From CAZAPO01 sp044841755 (lineage in GTDB: Bacteria; Bacteroidota; Bacteroidia; Flavobacteriales; Flavobacteriaceae), in assembly GCA_044841755.1 (NCBI GenBank), contig JAXOFM010000001.1:1054001-1118000 (forward strand): a stretch of 64,000 nucleotides of DNA, read 5' to 3'. Positions 51,873 to 61,015 of this stretch are shown one piece after another. Under the pieces are notes generated by a model, which did no database searches, was not told where the DNA came from, and worked only from the letters and a program-made list of their open reading frames with translations. Within the stretch, counting starts at the first letter, position 1. Each line of letters begins with the position of its first letter. The translations under genes and the position numbers were made by a program.

Positions 51873-53391
51873 TTGGAATGGAGATTTTAAATGTTGTCAA
51901 GTTATTGGAAAGATCTACGCTAATTGAACCGTTATGTTTCTCTATTATTTTTTTTGTGTAGTACAATCCAATACCAAATCCTTTTATATCATGGGTGTTA
52001 CCCTTAGGTATGCGATAGAATTTTTCAAAGATTTTTTGCTTGTGAATTGGCGATAGGCTTTTTCCATTATCGCTAATTTCTACATTAAAACCGTTTGAGA
52101 GTTGATTCAATTCTACATTTATTTCATGACCTCCATATTTAACGGCGTTGTCAATTACATTATTTAAAGCATTCTCAAAATGAAATATATCAACTGCACC
52201 ATATATCTCATCATTTTCACTTTTAAAAGCTATTTTTTTGGAGGTTGATAACGAATGCTTCTTCACTAAAGCTTCAACAAGATCCACAATATTTATTTTT
52301 TCTGTCTTAAGATCTAATTCTTCACTATCTAAAGTTGCAGTTTCAAGTAGTTTTTCCACCATAATATTAAGTTTGTCTAACTGTGTTTTAGACATGTCTA
52401 AGTAAGATGAGGTCTTTTCTTTATTGTTTATTACATTAAAATTCTTAATGCTTTCGAGAGCAACACCAATAGTAGCAATTGGAGTTTTAAACTCGTGGGT
52501 AATATTACTTATTAGGTCATTTTTTACTTCTGCTAATTGCTTTTGGTGTCTAATAATGTTTAACAAATAAAACAGACAGCCAATAACCACCAAAACGAGC
52601 AAAATTGAAATTAAGATTCCACTCAATCCTCTTTTTAAAATTTCTAAAGTAGAATTAGAAAAAATAGCAGCAACCTGATTGTGAGCAGTTAAAAATGGCG
52701 ATTTAGAAACGATATATAGTGACTTCTTTGAGATATCATCGAAACTTAAGGAATCATTAAATATATCTATTAATTTTAGCTCATGAGTTATGTCTAAACT
52801 CTTGTTGTTTATTTCAACACCAAAAAGAGAATCAATTTTTTCTAATTCAAGAACATCATTGGTTAAAGAGATAACCACTTTAGAAGTTAATCTTTCTAAA
52901 TTTTCGGTTACTATGGAATCTGGTTGAAATTTATAATGACTAAGTTCAAACTTTCTTTTAGTTGAATTTGTTAGATTATTTCTTTTTAGCCTCGGAAAAT
53001 GATCACCTTTTATACTAGTTAAAAGTGAATCTGCATGCATACCTTTATAAACGACCACATTATCAGAGTCTAAGGTAATGCCTAAAGAATCCAAATCGGT
53101 AATCTTTTTAGATGAAAAATCCAATACTCCTATCAGGCTATCGAACATGGTATAACGACTATAAACACTATCATGTTGTCTAGATTCAAAGGCAAATCCA
53201 ATAGTTTGTTCTTCAGCAAGTTGTGCATAGTATTTTTCAACAGCTTGGTCTAAACTTAACTGAACATCATTAATTAATTGCTGCTTATTTATCTCATAGT
53301 TCTTATAGTTCCAATATACTTGAATGCCTATAGTTCCTATAATAACAGCAACAATAACATAAAGAATCCATTTGTATCTGGTCTCATTCAT
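51865..53391 (-). CDS. sensor histidine kinase
   Basis: A 508-residue membrane sensor. TM1 at about residues 10-27, a ~230-residue periplasmic sensing region without a recognisable domain, TM2 at about 262-281, then a short linker without an evident HAMP. The phospho-acceptor H-box is LISNITHEFKTPIATIG. The ATPase domain shows NNVIDNAVKYGG (N box), VEISDNGKSL (G1), and KGFGIGLYYTKKI (G2). Partner regulator overlaps at its 3' end. The start ATG (53389-53391) lies 4 bp after a -7 element, suggesting a leaderless mRNA. Confidence 0.93.
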   Translation of the reverse strand: MNETRYKWILYVIVAVIIGTIGIQVYWNYKNYEINKQQLINDVQLSLDQAVEKYYAQLAEEQTIGFAFESRQHDSVYSRYTMFDSLIGVLDFSSKKITDLDSLGITLDSDNVVVYKGMHADSLLTSIKGDHFPRLKRNNLTNSTKRKFELSHYKFQPDSIVTENLERLTSKVVISLTNDVLELEKIDSLFGVEINNKSLDITHELKLIDIFNDSLSFDDISKKSLYIVSKSPFLTAHNQVAAIFSNSTLEILKRGLSGILISILLVLVVIGCLFYLLNIIRHQKQLAEVKNDLISNITHEFKTPIATIGVALESIKNFNVINNKEKTSSYLDMSKTQLDKLNIMVEKLLETATLDSEELDLKTEKINIVDLVEALVKKHSLSTSKKIAFKSENDEIYGAVDIFHFENALNNVIDNAVKYGGHEINVELNQLSNGFNVEISDNGKSLSPIHKQKIFEKFYRIPKGNTHDIKGFGIGLYYTKKIIEKHNGSISVDLSNNLTTFKISIPNE

Positions 53392-53395
53392 GCTT

Positions 53396-53427
53396 CAAAA
53401 GTAAATGTTAAAGTTGGTTAAAACCAA
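53396..53427 (-). promoter_or_regulatory. promoter of the sensor kinase operon
   Basis: Minus strand: TTG (53425-53427), a 21-bp spacer and TACTTTTG (53396-53403), a full TAnnTTTG match. Transcription would start at or next to the kinase ATG. Two GTTAA boxes of the neighbouring array fall inside the spacer. Confidence 0.5.
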
Positions 53428-53455
53428 TCAGTTAACACTAGTTAACACTAGTTAA
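53407..53455. promoter_or_regulatory. GTTAA box array, candidate response-regulator operator
   Basis: Five GTTAA boxes start at 53407, 53417, 53431, 53441 and 53451 (steps 10, 14, 10, 10). The last three sit in two tandem GTTAACACTA units followed by GTTAACTGTA. Ten bp is one helical turn, the pitch typical of OmpR/PhoB-family sites. The array fills the space between the divergent kinase operon and the GLPGLI operon. The weak plus-strand -7 (GATATTTG, 53479-53486) has no -33 TTG at normal spacing, as expected of an activated promoter. Confidence 0.6.
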
Positions 53456-53516
53456 CTGTAAAATTGTAAATTGGAAGAGATATTTGTGTCATCAAAAATT
53501 TTAATCAATAAAAAAA

Positions 53517-54353
53517 ATGAATGCACTAACAAAATTTACAGTCTTAATAGTAGCACTAATAACTACTTCTGTAATAGCACAAGATTTTCAAGGAGTGGCA
53601 ACTTACAAAACTCACAGAAAACTCGAATTAAAACTAGATAGTACTCAAATGGGAGGCGAAATGTATGAACGCATGATGGCTTCGCTTAAAAAACAATTTG
53701 AGAAGACCTATAAATTAACATTTTCAAAAAACGAATCGTTATATAAAGAAGAAGAGCAGTTAGAATCTCCTCAACCTCAAGGAATGCAAATAGTAGTAGC
53801 CCAGGTTGGAGGTTCTGATCTGCTTTACAAAAACACTCAAGAAGGTCGTTATGTTAATCAAAACGATTCTTTTGGTAAAATGTTCTTAATTCAAGACAAA
53901 ATTGAAAAACTGGATTGGCAATTAGGAAGTGAAACCAAAAATATTGGAGATTATACTTGCTATAAAGCTACCTTAAAAAGGGAAAGAGAAGTAAGAGAAA
54001 GTGGTGTAAGTATTAATGGAGATAAAGAATTTGATGATACACCTAAAATGGAAGAATATGAGGTTGTTGCTTGGTATACGCCACAAATCCCTGTTAATAA
54101 TGGCCCTGAAGAATTTCATGGTTTACCAGGTTTAATTCTTGAAATTAATGATGGTTCACAATCTATTATGTGTAGTAAAATTGTACTTAACCCTAGTGAA
54201 AAGGTTAAGATCGTAGAGCCTACTAAAGGGAAAAAAATATCTCAGGAAGAATATGACGAGATCATGGAAAAGAAGATGAAAGAAATGCGTGAAAGATATC
54301 GTCATGATCGAGAAGGAGATGGCCAAAGTTTTGAAATACGTATTGGTGGATAA
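53517..54353 (+). CDS. GLPGLI family protein, first copy
   Basis: A 278-residue exported protein with a signal peptide (ending TTSVIAQD). The family signature is FHGLPGLILEIND at about residues 199-211, preceded by AWYTPQIPVNNGPEEF. The N-half has FQGVATYKTHRKLE and ESLYKEEEQ. The GLPGLI family (named for this motif) is common in Bacteroidota and of unknown function. It is first in an operon with a second GLPGLI gene and an outer-membrane barrel, divergent from a two-component system. Paralogue of the next gene. Confidence 0.9.
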   Translation: MNALTKFTVLIVALITTSVIAQDFQGVATYKTHRKLELKLDSTQMGGEMYERMMASLKKQFEKTYKLTFSKNESLYKEEEQLESPQPQGMQIVVAQVGGSDLLYKNTQEGRYVNQNDSFGKMFLIQDKIEKLDWQLGSETKNIGDYTCYKATLKREREVRESGVSINGDKEFDDTPKMEEYEVVAWYTPQIPVNNGPEEFHGLPGLILEINDGSQSIMCSKIVLNPSEKVKIVEPTKGKKISQEEYDEIMEKKMKEMRERYRHDREGDGQSFEIRIGG

Positions 54354-54417
54354 ATCTGAATCTAAACACTAAACCTATATCGTGGATTAAACCATTCATT
54401 GTTATATTAGTCTAACA

Positions 54418-54439
54418 CATGTTAAAAATATTTAACATG
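54418..54439. promoter_or_regulatory. GTTAA/TTAAC palindrome before the second GLPGLI gene
   Basis: A perfect 9-bp inverted repeat, CATGTTAAA-AATA-TTTAACATG, 18 bp before the ATG at 54458. Each arm contains the GTTAA box seen in the array at 53407. It could be a second regulator site. No T run follows, so a terminator is unlikely. Confidence 0.45.
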
Positions 54440-54457
54440 ACTGTAAAACCAATAACA

Positions 54458-55339
54458 ATGAAATCAATCTCAAAAACTATTTTCACAAGCTGTTTAGCTT
54501 TAATAACCTCTATAGTTTCTAATGCTCAGGAATTTCAGGGAGAGGCGCACTATTTTTCAAAAACGACTGTCGACATGGATAATTTTGGTGGTCGACAAAT
54601 GAGTGAAGAAATGAAAAAACAAATAGCTGAACGCATGAAAAGCATGTTTGAGAAGTCGTTTGTTCTAACTTTTAATAAAGAAGAGTCTATTTATAAAGAA
54701 GAAGAAGTTTTGGAAGCACCAGGTGAAGGAAGAGGAAGAGGTTTTAGAATGATGGGAGCTTTTTCGGCAGGACCTCAATACAAAAATGTAAAAGACAACT
54801 TGATGCTTGAGGAAAATGAATTTTTTGGAAGGCAGTTTTTAATTAAAGACGAGTTATCACAATTAGAGTGGAAGCTAGAAGGAGAAACAAAGCAAATTGG
54901 GCAATATCTTTGTATGAAGGCTACCGCAGTTAAGAAGTTAGACGGAATGGATTTTACATCTTTTAGGAGAAGAGGGCGAAACAATGAAGCGGAAGAAACC
55001 AAAAAAGATTCAACCAATACAGCCAAAGTGACTGATGAAATTGAGATACCTAAAGAAATAGTTGTAACCGCATGGTATACTCCACAAATACCGGTAAATC
55101 AAGGTCCAGGAGAGTATTGGGGGTTACCTGGTTTAATTTTGGAGGTTAATGCTGATAGAACTACCATTTTATGTTCGAAGATAGTGATCAATCCAAAAGG
55201 AGAGGCAGTTATAAGCAGACCAGAAAAAGGTAAAGAGGTTACACGTAAAGAGTATAATGAGATTGTGAAAAAAAAGACCGAAGAAATGAGAGAGATGTAT
55301 GGAGGTCGCGGAAGACGAGGAGGTAATAGAAGAAACTAA
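54458..55339 (+). CDS. GLPGLI family protein, second copy
   Basis: A 293-residue exported protein. Start at the ATG at 54458 (MKSISKTIFTSCLALITSIVSNAQ, signal peptide); thirteen residues upstream (from 54419) would overlap the palindrome. Signature YWGLPGLILEVNA, preceded by AWYTPQIPVNQGPGEY, and an acidic/charged segment (RRRGRNNEAEETKKDSTN) absent from the first copy. The C-terminus is Arg/Gly-rich (GGRGRRGGNRRN). The two copies share order and many identities, consistent with tandem duplication. Confidence 0.9.
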   Translation: MKSISKTIFTSCLALITSIVSNAQEFQGEAHYFSKTTVDMDNFGGRQMSEEMKKQIAERMKSMFEKSFVLTFNKEESIYKEEEVLEAPGEGRGRGFRMMGAFSAGPQYKNVKDNLMLEENEFFGRQFLIKDELSQLEWKLEGETKQIGQYLCMKATAVKKLDGMDFTSFRRRGRNNEAEETKKDSTNTAKVTDEIEIPKEIVVTAWYTPQIPVNQGPGEYWGLPGLILEVNADRTTILCSKIVINPKGEAVISRPEKGKEVTRKEYNEIVKKKTEEMREMYGGRGRRGGNRRN

Positions 55340-55377
55340 CCAAATTCATTAATCAAAAAAATCAACTAAAAACATTT

Positions 55378-58110
55378 ATGAAACAGTTAATAACTACTAT
55401 AATTTTATTAGTAGCAGGTACGACCTTTGCTCAAGTTAAAGTAGAGGGAGTTGTAAAAGATAGTATTGGCAACCCTTTAGAGCTTGCTAATGTGATAGCA
55501 ATTAATCAGGAAACAAAGGCCTTAGACTCTTACGGAATAACTAATGATGAAGGAAGATATCGTTTAAATCTGAAATCTAATTCTAAGTATAATATTCAGG
55601 TTAGTTATGTAGGCATGAAATCTCTTGATGAACCATTTGAAACAGCAGATCAAGATCTTATCAAAGATTTCGTCTTGAATCCAGATAATTCTCTGGATGC
55701 TGTAGAACTTACTTATGAGATGCCAGTTTCTGTTAAGGGAGATACATTGGTTTATAATGCCGATTCCTTCAAACAAGAAACCGATAAAAAACTTGAAGAC
55801 GTTCTTAAACGATTACCAGGAGTAGAAGTAAATGATGAGGGAGAGATTGAAGTAGAAGGAAAAGCAGTGAGTAAGGTAATGGTAGAAGGTAAGGATTTCT
55901 TTGATGGAGATACAAAACTAGCAACGAAAAATATCCCTGCAGATGCACTGGATAAAGTTCAGGTTTTAAAAAATTACGACGAAGTTGGACAGCTGCGTAA
56001 TGTGAGAAGTAATGAAGATAATATTGCCATTAATATTAAGCTCAAAGAGGGGAAAAAGAATTTTTGGTTTGGTGAGGTTACGGCAGGAGTTGGTCCGGAT
56101 GAGCGTTATATAGCACACCCAAAACTATTTTATTACAGTCCTAAAGCAAGTATTAATATCATTACAGATTTTAATAACATTGGTGAATTGCCATTTACTT
56201 GGAGAGATTATTTCAACTTTACAGGCGGTTTTAGAGGCGTAAATAGAGGCAGTGGAACCAACTTTAACGTTGGTATGAGCGGTATGGGTTTTTTAATGAT
56301 GCGTAATAATCGTGCTAAAGCAATCGATACAAAATTTGGAGCTGCAAATTTTAGTTATTCACCAAAGAAAACTTGGGATTTAAGCGGATTTGCAATTTAC
56401 TCAGGAACACGAACAGATATGGAAGAAATGAGTTCCAGGGTTTATACACAAACTGATGGTGGTCAAGCACCAGCTCCAGATGAGATGACCGAAAGTAAAA
56501 CGCATCAAAAAAACGATTTGGCTTTACTAAAGCTTAGTTCAAGTTATCGTCCAAATGCTAATAACCATTTTGACTATGACGTGTTTGGACGTTTTTCTAA
56601 ACAATCTGAATTTAAGGATTTCTTCTCTTCGGTCCTAAATAATATCGATGAAACTCAAAGACAAGATCCGTATAGTATTAATCAGAATTTAAACTATTAT
56701 TATACCCTAAACGAAAAGAATATTTTTGCGTTTGAAGCACAACATTTATGGCAAAATGAAGATCCGTTCTATAATGCAGCGTTAGAGCAGTCGCAATTGT
56801 TCCAGTTTTCAGATGTTTTAGGGTTAGATCAAACACAATCTGGTTATAATGTTGCTCAAGACAAATTAATAAAAACTAATAAGTTAGACGCTAAAGTAGA
56901 CTATTGGTACGTACTTAATCAAAAGAGTAACCTTAATTTTACTTTTGGAACCTTATTTAGTCGTCAGGATTTTAATTCTGAGATCTTCCAGATTTTGGAC
57001 AATGGTGGAAAGTATGAATTAACAAATGCTCAGACAGATGTAATTAATGACGTTAGATTCAATTTTAGTGATGTTTATCTAGGGTTTCATTATCGTGTAA
57101 AAACAGGGAAGTTTACATTTACACCTGGTTTTTCTATACATAGTTATGGTACCAAAAATCAACAATTTGGTAGTGAATACAGTGATAATTTCTTTAGAGT
57201 ACTACCAGACTTCAACATGCGTATTCAACTTAAAAAGAGCGAAAACCTTAACCTAAGGTACAGCATGCAAAATACGTTTACAGATGTTAATCAGTTGGCC
57301 GAAGCATTGGTGTTTAATAACTACAACTCGTTGTTTCAAGGTAATAGAGAGTTAGAAAATTCTTTAGCACACAATATTAACTTAAGTTACTTTAGTTTTA
57401 ATATGTTCAATTATACTAATGTTCATGGTTCTATAAACTATAGTAAACGCATGGATCAAATTAGAAGTCAGTCGGAGTTCTTAAGTATTCCAGGAGCAAA
57501 TCCAGGAGATCCAGATGTACCAACAACAAACAGATTGTCAACACCATTTAATTCTAATTTTGCAGATGAATCGGTATCTGCAAATGCGAGATTCGAACGC
57601 ACTTTTGGTAAGATAAAAGGGGCTTTAGGAGGAAACTTTAACTATTCAAAATTCAACCAATTTGTAAATAATGAACGAAGTGTAAATGAATCATTTACAC
57701 AATCCTATAATACAAGATTGAGTACCAATTTTAGAAATGCACCAAACCTTGAAATAGGCTATAATTTAAGTGTTAACGAATATGATCAAGGTAGAGGAAA
57801 GAGTAAGTTTTATACGCACAGTCCGTTTGCTAATTTTGATGCCTACTTCCTAAAAGGATTCACGTTTAGAGCAGACTATTCATATTTTAATTATAAGAAC
57901 GAAACAGAATCGTTAAATACCTATAGTTTCTTAGATGCCAGCTTAGAGTATCAGAAAAAGGATAGTAAATGGGAATACAGAGTTGGAGTTACTAATTTGC
58001 TCGACACTAAATCTTTAAACCAAGACAATGCAAATACCTTGTTTACAAGTACCACAGAGTACTTTATACAACCAAGATATGTGGTGTTTAGTTTGAAGTA
58101 CGATTTATAA
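55378..58110 (+). CDS. outer-membrane beta-barrel protein (TonB-dependent-receptor-like)
   Basis: A 910-residue exported protein. Signal peptide (ending TTFAQ), then a carboxypeptidase-regulatory-like domain (VKVEGVVKDSIGNPLELANVI, TNDEGRYRLNL). A plug-like region follows (DTLVYNADSFKQETDKKLEDVLKRLPGVEV, DALDKVQVLKNYDEV), then many amphipathic strands to a C-terminus ending in Tyr-Asp-Leu. This is the OMP/TonB-receptor-like family regularly found beside GLPGLI genes. It begins 38 bp after the second GLPGLI gene and is presumably cotranscribed. Cargo unknown. Confidence 0.85.
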   Translation: MKQLITTIILLVAGTTFAQVKVEGVVKDSIGNPLELANVIAINQETKALDSYGITNDEGRYRLNLKSNSKYNIQVSYVGMKSLDEPFETADQDLIKDFVLNPDNSLDAVELTYEMPVSVKGDTLVYNADSFKQETDKKLEDVLKRLPGVEVNDEGEIEVEGKAVSKVMVEGKDFFDGDTKLATKNIPADALDKVQVLKNYDEVGQLRNVRSNEDNIAINIKLKEGKKNFWFGEVTAGVGPDERYIAHPKLFYYSPKASINIITDFNNIGELPFTWRDYFNFTGGFRGVNRGSGTNFNVGMSGMGFLMMRNNRAKAIDTKFGAANFSYSPKKTWDLSGFAIYSGTRTDMEEMSSRVYTQTDGGQAPAPDEMTESKTHQKNDLALLKLSSSYRPNANNHFDYDVFGRFSKQSEFKDFFSSVLNNIDETQRQDPYSINQNLNYYYTLNEKNIFAFEAQHLWQNEDPFYNAALEQSQLFQFSDVLGLDQTQSGYNVAQDKLIKTNKLDAKVDYWYVLNQKSNLNFTFGTLFSRQDFNSEIFQILDNGGKYELTNAQTDVINDVRFNFSDVYLGFHYRVKTGKFTFTPGFSIHSYGTKNQQFGSEYSDNFFRVLPDFNMRIQLKKSENLNLRYSMQNTFTDVNQLAEALVFNNYNSLFQGNRELENSLAHNINLSYFSFNMFNYTNVHGSINYSKRMDQIRSQSEFLSIPGANPGDPDVPTTNRLSTPFNSNFADESVSANARFERTFGKIKGALGGNFNYSKFNQFVNNERSVNESFTQSYNTRLSTNFRNAPNLEIGYNLSVNEYDQGRGKSKFYTHSPFANFDAYFLKGFTFRADYSYFNYKNETESLNTYSFLDASLEYQKKDSKWEYRVGVTNLLDTKSLNQDNANTLFTSTTEYFIQPRYVVFSLKYDL

Positions 58111-58131
58111 ATTTCCCCTCTAATTTAAAAG

Positions 58132-58157
58132 AGCCTTAATTTTTAAGGCTTTTTTTA
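58132..58157 (+). terminator. terminator of the GLPGLI operon
   Basis: AGCCTTAA/TTAAGGCT stem (58132-58139, 58143-58150) with a T-rich loop and T tail. It closes the operon 22 bp after the barrel gene. Confidence 0.8.
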
Positions 58158-58172
58158 TTGTTAAACTTTAGG

Positions 58173-58201
58173 TTGGTTATTTTATTCAGACCTCATATTT
58201 G
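58173..58201 (+). promoter_or_regulatory. promoter of the M28 peptidase gene
   Basis: TTG (58173-58175), 18-bp spacer, CATATTTG (58194-58201; one mismatch to TAnnTTTG). It lies 50 bp before the ATG. Confidence 0.45.
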
Positions 58202-58251
58202 TATATTAGGCATCTTAAACTAAATTTTTAAAATAACCAATCTATTTAATA

Positions 58252-59805
58252 ATGAAAAGTACTGTAAAATTACTGTTGGCAATAATGCTATTGGTTTCGG
58301 GTACACTTTATGCTCAAGATAAAGACCCTGTTATCGAAGGAATGATTAAAGAAGCTAACGAAAACTCTCAATTAGAACGATTAGCCCATGAACTTTTAGA
58401 TGTTATTGGACCACGACTTGTAGGAACACCGCAAATGGAACACGCAAGCCAATGGGTAATAAATCAATATAAAGAATGGGGAGTAGACGCACGACAAGAA
58501 AAATATGGTACTTGGCGTGGTTGGGAACGAGGTGTTACACATATTGATATGGTTTCACCACGAGTACAATCGTTAGATGGTACGCAACTGGCATGGAACC
58601 CAGGTACTTCAAGTAAAGGTGTAACTGCCGAAGCTGTTGTGTTGCCAGAGAATATTGCAGATGCAGATGCATTTAAAGCATGGTTACCGGCTGTAAAAGG
58701 AAAGTTTGTGCTTATTTCTATGAATCAACCAACAGGACGTCCTGATTATAATTGGGAAGAATTTGCGACTGAAGAATCTTTTACCAAAATGAAGGATGAT
58801 AGACGAGCGCAAACTGAAGAATGGAGAGCGAATATTAGAAGAGCAGGCCATACAAGTCGTACATTAATTCCAGCGCTTGAAGAAGCAGGAGCAGCGGGAA
58901 TAATTTCTTGTAATTGGTCTAGAGGTTTTGGTGTGAACAAAATATTTAGTGCTAGAACCAAGAAAATACCAGCTGTAGATATGGAATTGGAAGATTATAC
59001 AATGCTTTATAGAATGGCAGAATACGGTAACAAGCCTGTTGTGAAAATAGTTGCTGAATCTAAAGAACTTGGTGAAGTGCCAACTTTTAATACTATTGGA
59101 GAAATTAAAGGAACTGAAAAACCAAACGAGTATGTTATGTTATCAGCGCACTTTGATTCGTGGGATGGTGGTACTGGAGCAACTGATAATGGAACAGGAA
59201 CTTTAGTAATGTTGGAGGCTATGCGTATTTTAAAGAAAATATACCCTAATCCAAAACGAACCATTTTAGTAGGCCATTGGGGAAGTGAAGAGCAGGGATT
59301 AAATGGTTCTAGAGCTTTTGTTGAAGATCATCCAGAGATTGTAAAAAATGTTCAAGCATTATTTAACCAAGATAACGGTACAGGTCGTGTTGTAAATATT
59401 TCGGGATCTGGATTTTTACATGCTTACGACTATTTGGGACGTTGGTTGCATGCTGTGCCAAGAAGTATTACCAATCATATAGAAACCAGCTTTCCAGGAA
59501 GTCCTAGTAGAGGAGGAACTGACCATGCATCGTTCTTAGCTGCTGGTGCACCTGCATTTAATTTAAGTGCTTTAAACTGGTCCTATTGGGACTATACGTG
59601 GCATACAAATCGTGACACATACGATAAGATAGTCTTTGATGATCTAAGAAATAATGCTATTCTAACGGCTATTTTAGTTTATATGGCATCTGAAGATCCA
59701 GAAAGAGTCTCAAACGAAAGAATGGAAATGCCAATTAATCCAGGAACTGGAGAGCGCCGCGAATGGCCAGCGCAAAGATCTCCTAATAGAAAAGGTGGTC
59801 AATAA
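58252..59805 (+). CDS. M28 family zinc peptidase
   Basis: A 517-residue exported metallopeptidase (signal ending TLYAQD). The di-zinc ligands of the M28 fold are visible: His and Asp in LSAHFDSWDGGTGATDNG, catalytic Glu plus ligand in HWGSEEQGLNGS, Asp in LFNQDNGTGR, His in TWHTNRDTYDKI. A PA-like insert (about residues 120-280) precedes the last zinc-site segments, as in carboxypeptidase-Q-like enzymes. It probably trims peptides in the periplasm. Monocistronic. Confidence 0.88.
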   Translation: MKSTVKLLLAIMLLVSGTLYAQDKDPVIEGMIKEANENSQLERLAHELLDVIGPRLVGTPQMEHASQWVINQYKEWGVDARQEKYGTWRGWERGVTHIDMVSPRVQSLDGTQLAWNPGTSSKGVTAEAVVLPENIADADAFKAWLPAVKGKFVLISMNQPTGRPDYNWEEFATEESFTKMKDDRRAQTEEWRANIRRAGHTSRTLIPALEEAGAAGIISCNWSRGFGVNKIFSARTKKIPAVDMELEDYTMLYRMAEYGNKPVVKIVAESKELGEVPTFNTIGEIKGTEKPNEYVMLSAHFDSWDGGTGATDNGTGTLVMLEAMRILKKIYPNPKRTILVGHWGSEEQGLNGSRAFVEDHPEIVKNVQALFNQDNGTGRVVNISGSGFLHAYDYLGRWLHAVPRSITNHIETSFPGSPSRGGTDHASFLAAGAPAFNLSALNWSYWDYTWHTNRDTYDKIVFDDLRNNAILTAILVYMASEDPERVSNERMEMPINPGTGERREWPAQRSPNRKGGQ

Positions 59806-59810
59806 AAATC

Positions 59811-59839
59811 AAAACCCTTCACATTGTGGAGGGTTTTTT
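59811..59839 (+). terminator. terminator after the M28 peptidase gene
   Basis: AAAACCCTTC and GGAGGGTTTT pair (one T-G) around a short loop, followed by T. Confidence 0.75.
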
Positions 59840-59967
59840 GTTTCATTTTAATTAACGTTTAGTATACAGAATCTAGCCTACCAAAAGTTGGTTATTGTTA
59901 TATCTAAAGTATTCGCTGTTTTAGATTTTTAAACGTTAAATTCATTATTCTCATAAACTATTGGCCC

Positions 59968-60813
59968 TTACAGCTTGTAATTTGGATCATGACTATCCAT
60001 TATTTGTTTTGCAATTTCTTGAAGGTCCGTATTGAAACTTGTATCATAAGAAAAAGTATTTAGATCGACACCGTATATACTATTTAGCCAGATGAGTGAA
60101 CCTGCCTCTCTAATGATGTCTCCTTGATGTCCCTTTAGATCAACAAATAATGAAGTTGCCTGCGGACCAAATCGTGTAATATCATCCAACAATTCATTAT
60201 TCATATTCATTTGATCCAACTTAATTGATGACCATCCCGTTGGTATGGTAAAAATTTTTGTTGAAGGAAATTCAACGCGTAAAATGTCTACCATCTCATT
60301 GTGTACTATATCATTAACAAAATAATCATTCAATTCTTGTATCGTATCAAACCCGAATTCTTGCGCACGTTGTTCCCAATCAGCAGGAAAATCAATTTGT
60401 GGTATCGCTATAAAGATGGTAATGTTTGGATTGTTTTGTAATGCATAGTTTATCCATGCACGATGTCCTTCGGTTCTGTCTTCAGGTTCATTGCCGGCAG
60501 TCATTCCAAAAATATCAATATTTCCTTGATCAAGAGCTGCTTTGATTTGTTGGTTTTCACTACTATTTGAATCATTCCAAAAATTGATTGGTCTTCCATT
60601 GTCCCCTCCACGAGTAATTCGAGTACTACTATGATTTTCAAATCCGGCATGAATCGCCAACTCATCAAGTTTCTCTGCATAAGGTCTAAAAAAACTATTC
60701 CCTATGAGTAACATATTATATCCTTGTTGATTTTCTACTATTGGTTCGTCATCCTTGTTGCATGATAGAAACACTATCATTAATGCAACAATCCATATTT
60801 TTTTTCTGTCCAT
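59968..60813 (-). CDS. hypothetical SGNH-hydrolase-like lipoprotein
   Basis: A 281-residue lipoprotein (MDRKKIWIVALMIVFLSC). MLLIGNSFFRPYAEKL near residue 35 resembles the first block of SGNH/GDSL hydrolases with the nucleophile Ser, and FGMTAGNEPED and LKGHQGDIIREAG could be the oxyanion Asn and a C-terminal His region. The match is partial, so a hydrolase role is tentative. It stands alone between terminators. Confidence 0.5.
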   Translation of the reverse strand: MDRKKIWIVALMIVFLSCNKDDEPIVENQQGYNMLLIGNSFFRPYAEKLDELAIHAGFENHSSTRITRGGDNGRPINFWNDSNSSENQQIKAALDQGNIDIFGMTAGNEPEDRTEGHRAWINYALQNNPNITIFIAIPQIDFPADWEQRAQEFGFDTIQELNDYFVNDIVHNEMVDILRVEFPSTKIFTIPTGWSSIKLDQMNMNNELLDDITRFGPQATSLFVDLKGHQGDIIREAGSLIWLNSIYGVDLNTFSYDTSFNTDLQEIAKQIMDSHDPNYKL

Positions 60814-60962
60814 AAAAACTATTTTTTGATTTTAGACTCAAATAGGCTTCGTTGGTTTAATTACATTTACAGGTAAAAAAACAATTGTCTTTAGATCTAT
60901 TATGTTTATGACTACAATAAATATGTAATATTCTTATAAATGGTTATCAAAAAACTAACAAA

Positions 60963-60994
60963 AAAACCTCATAACTTAAAAGTTATGAGGTTTT
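60963..60994 (-). terminator. terminator after metK
   Basis: A nearly perfect stem AAAACCTCATAACTT / AAGTTATGAGGTTTT (60963-60977, 60980-60994) with a T run on the minus strand, 22 bp after the metK stop. Confidence 0.88.
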
Positions 60995-61015
60995 AATTAT
61001 AATATCTTAAATAGG

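Noticed and set aside
53407..53460. Short repeat array read as a CRISPR or transposon end
   Set aside because: Units are 10 bp, contiguous and without spacers; there are no cas or transposase genes. The promoter context favours an operator.
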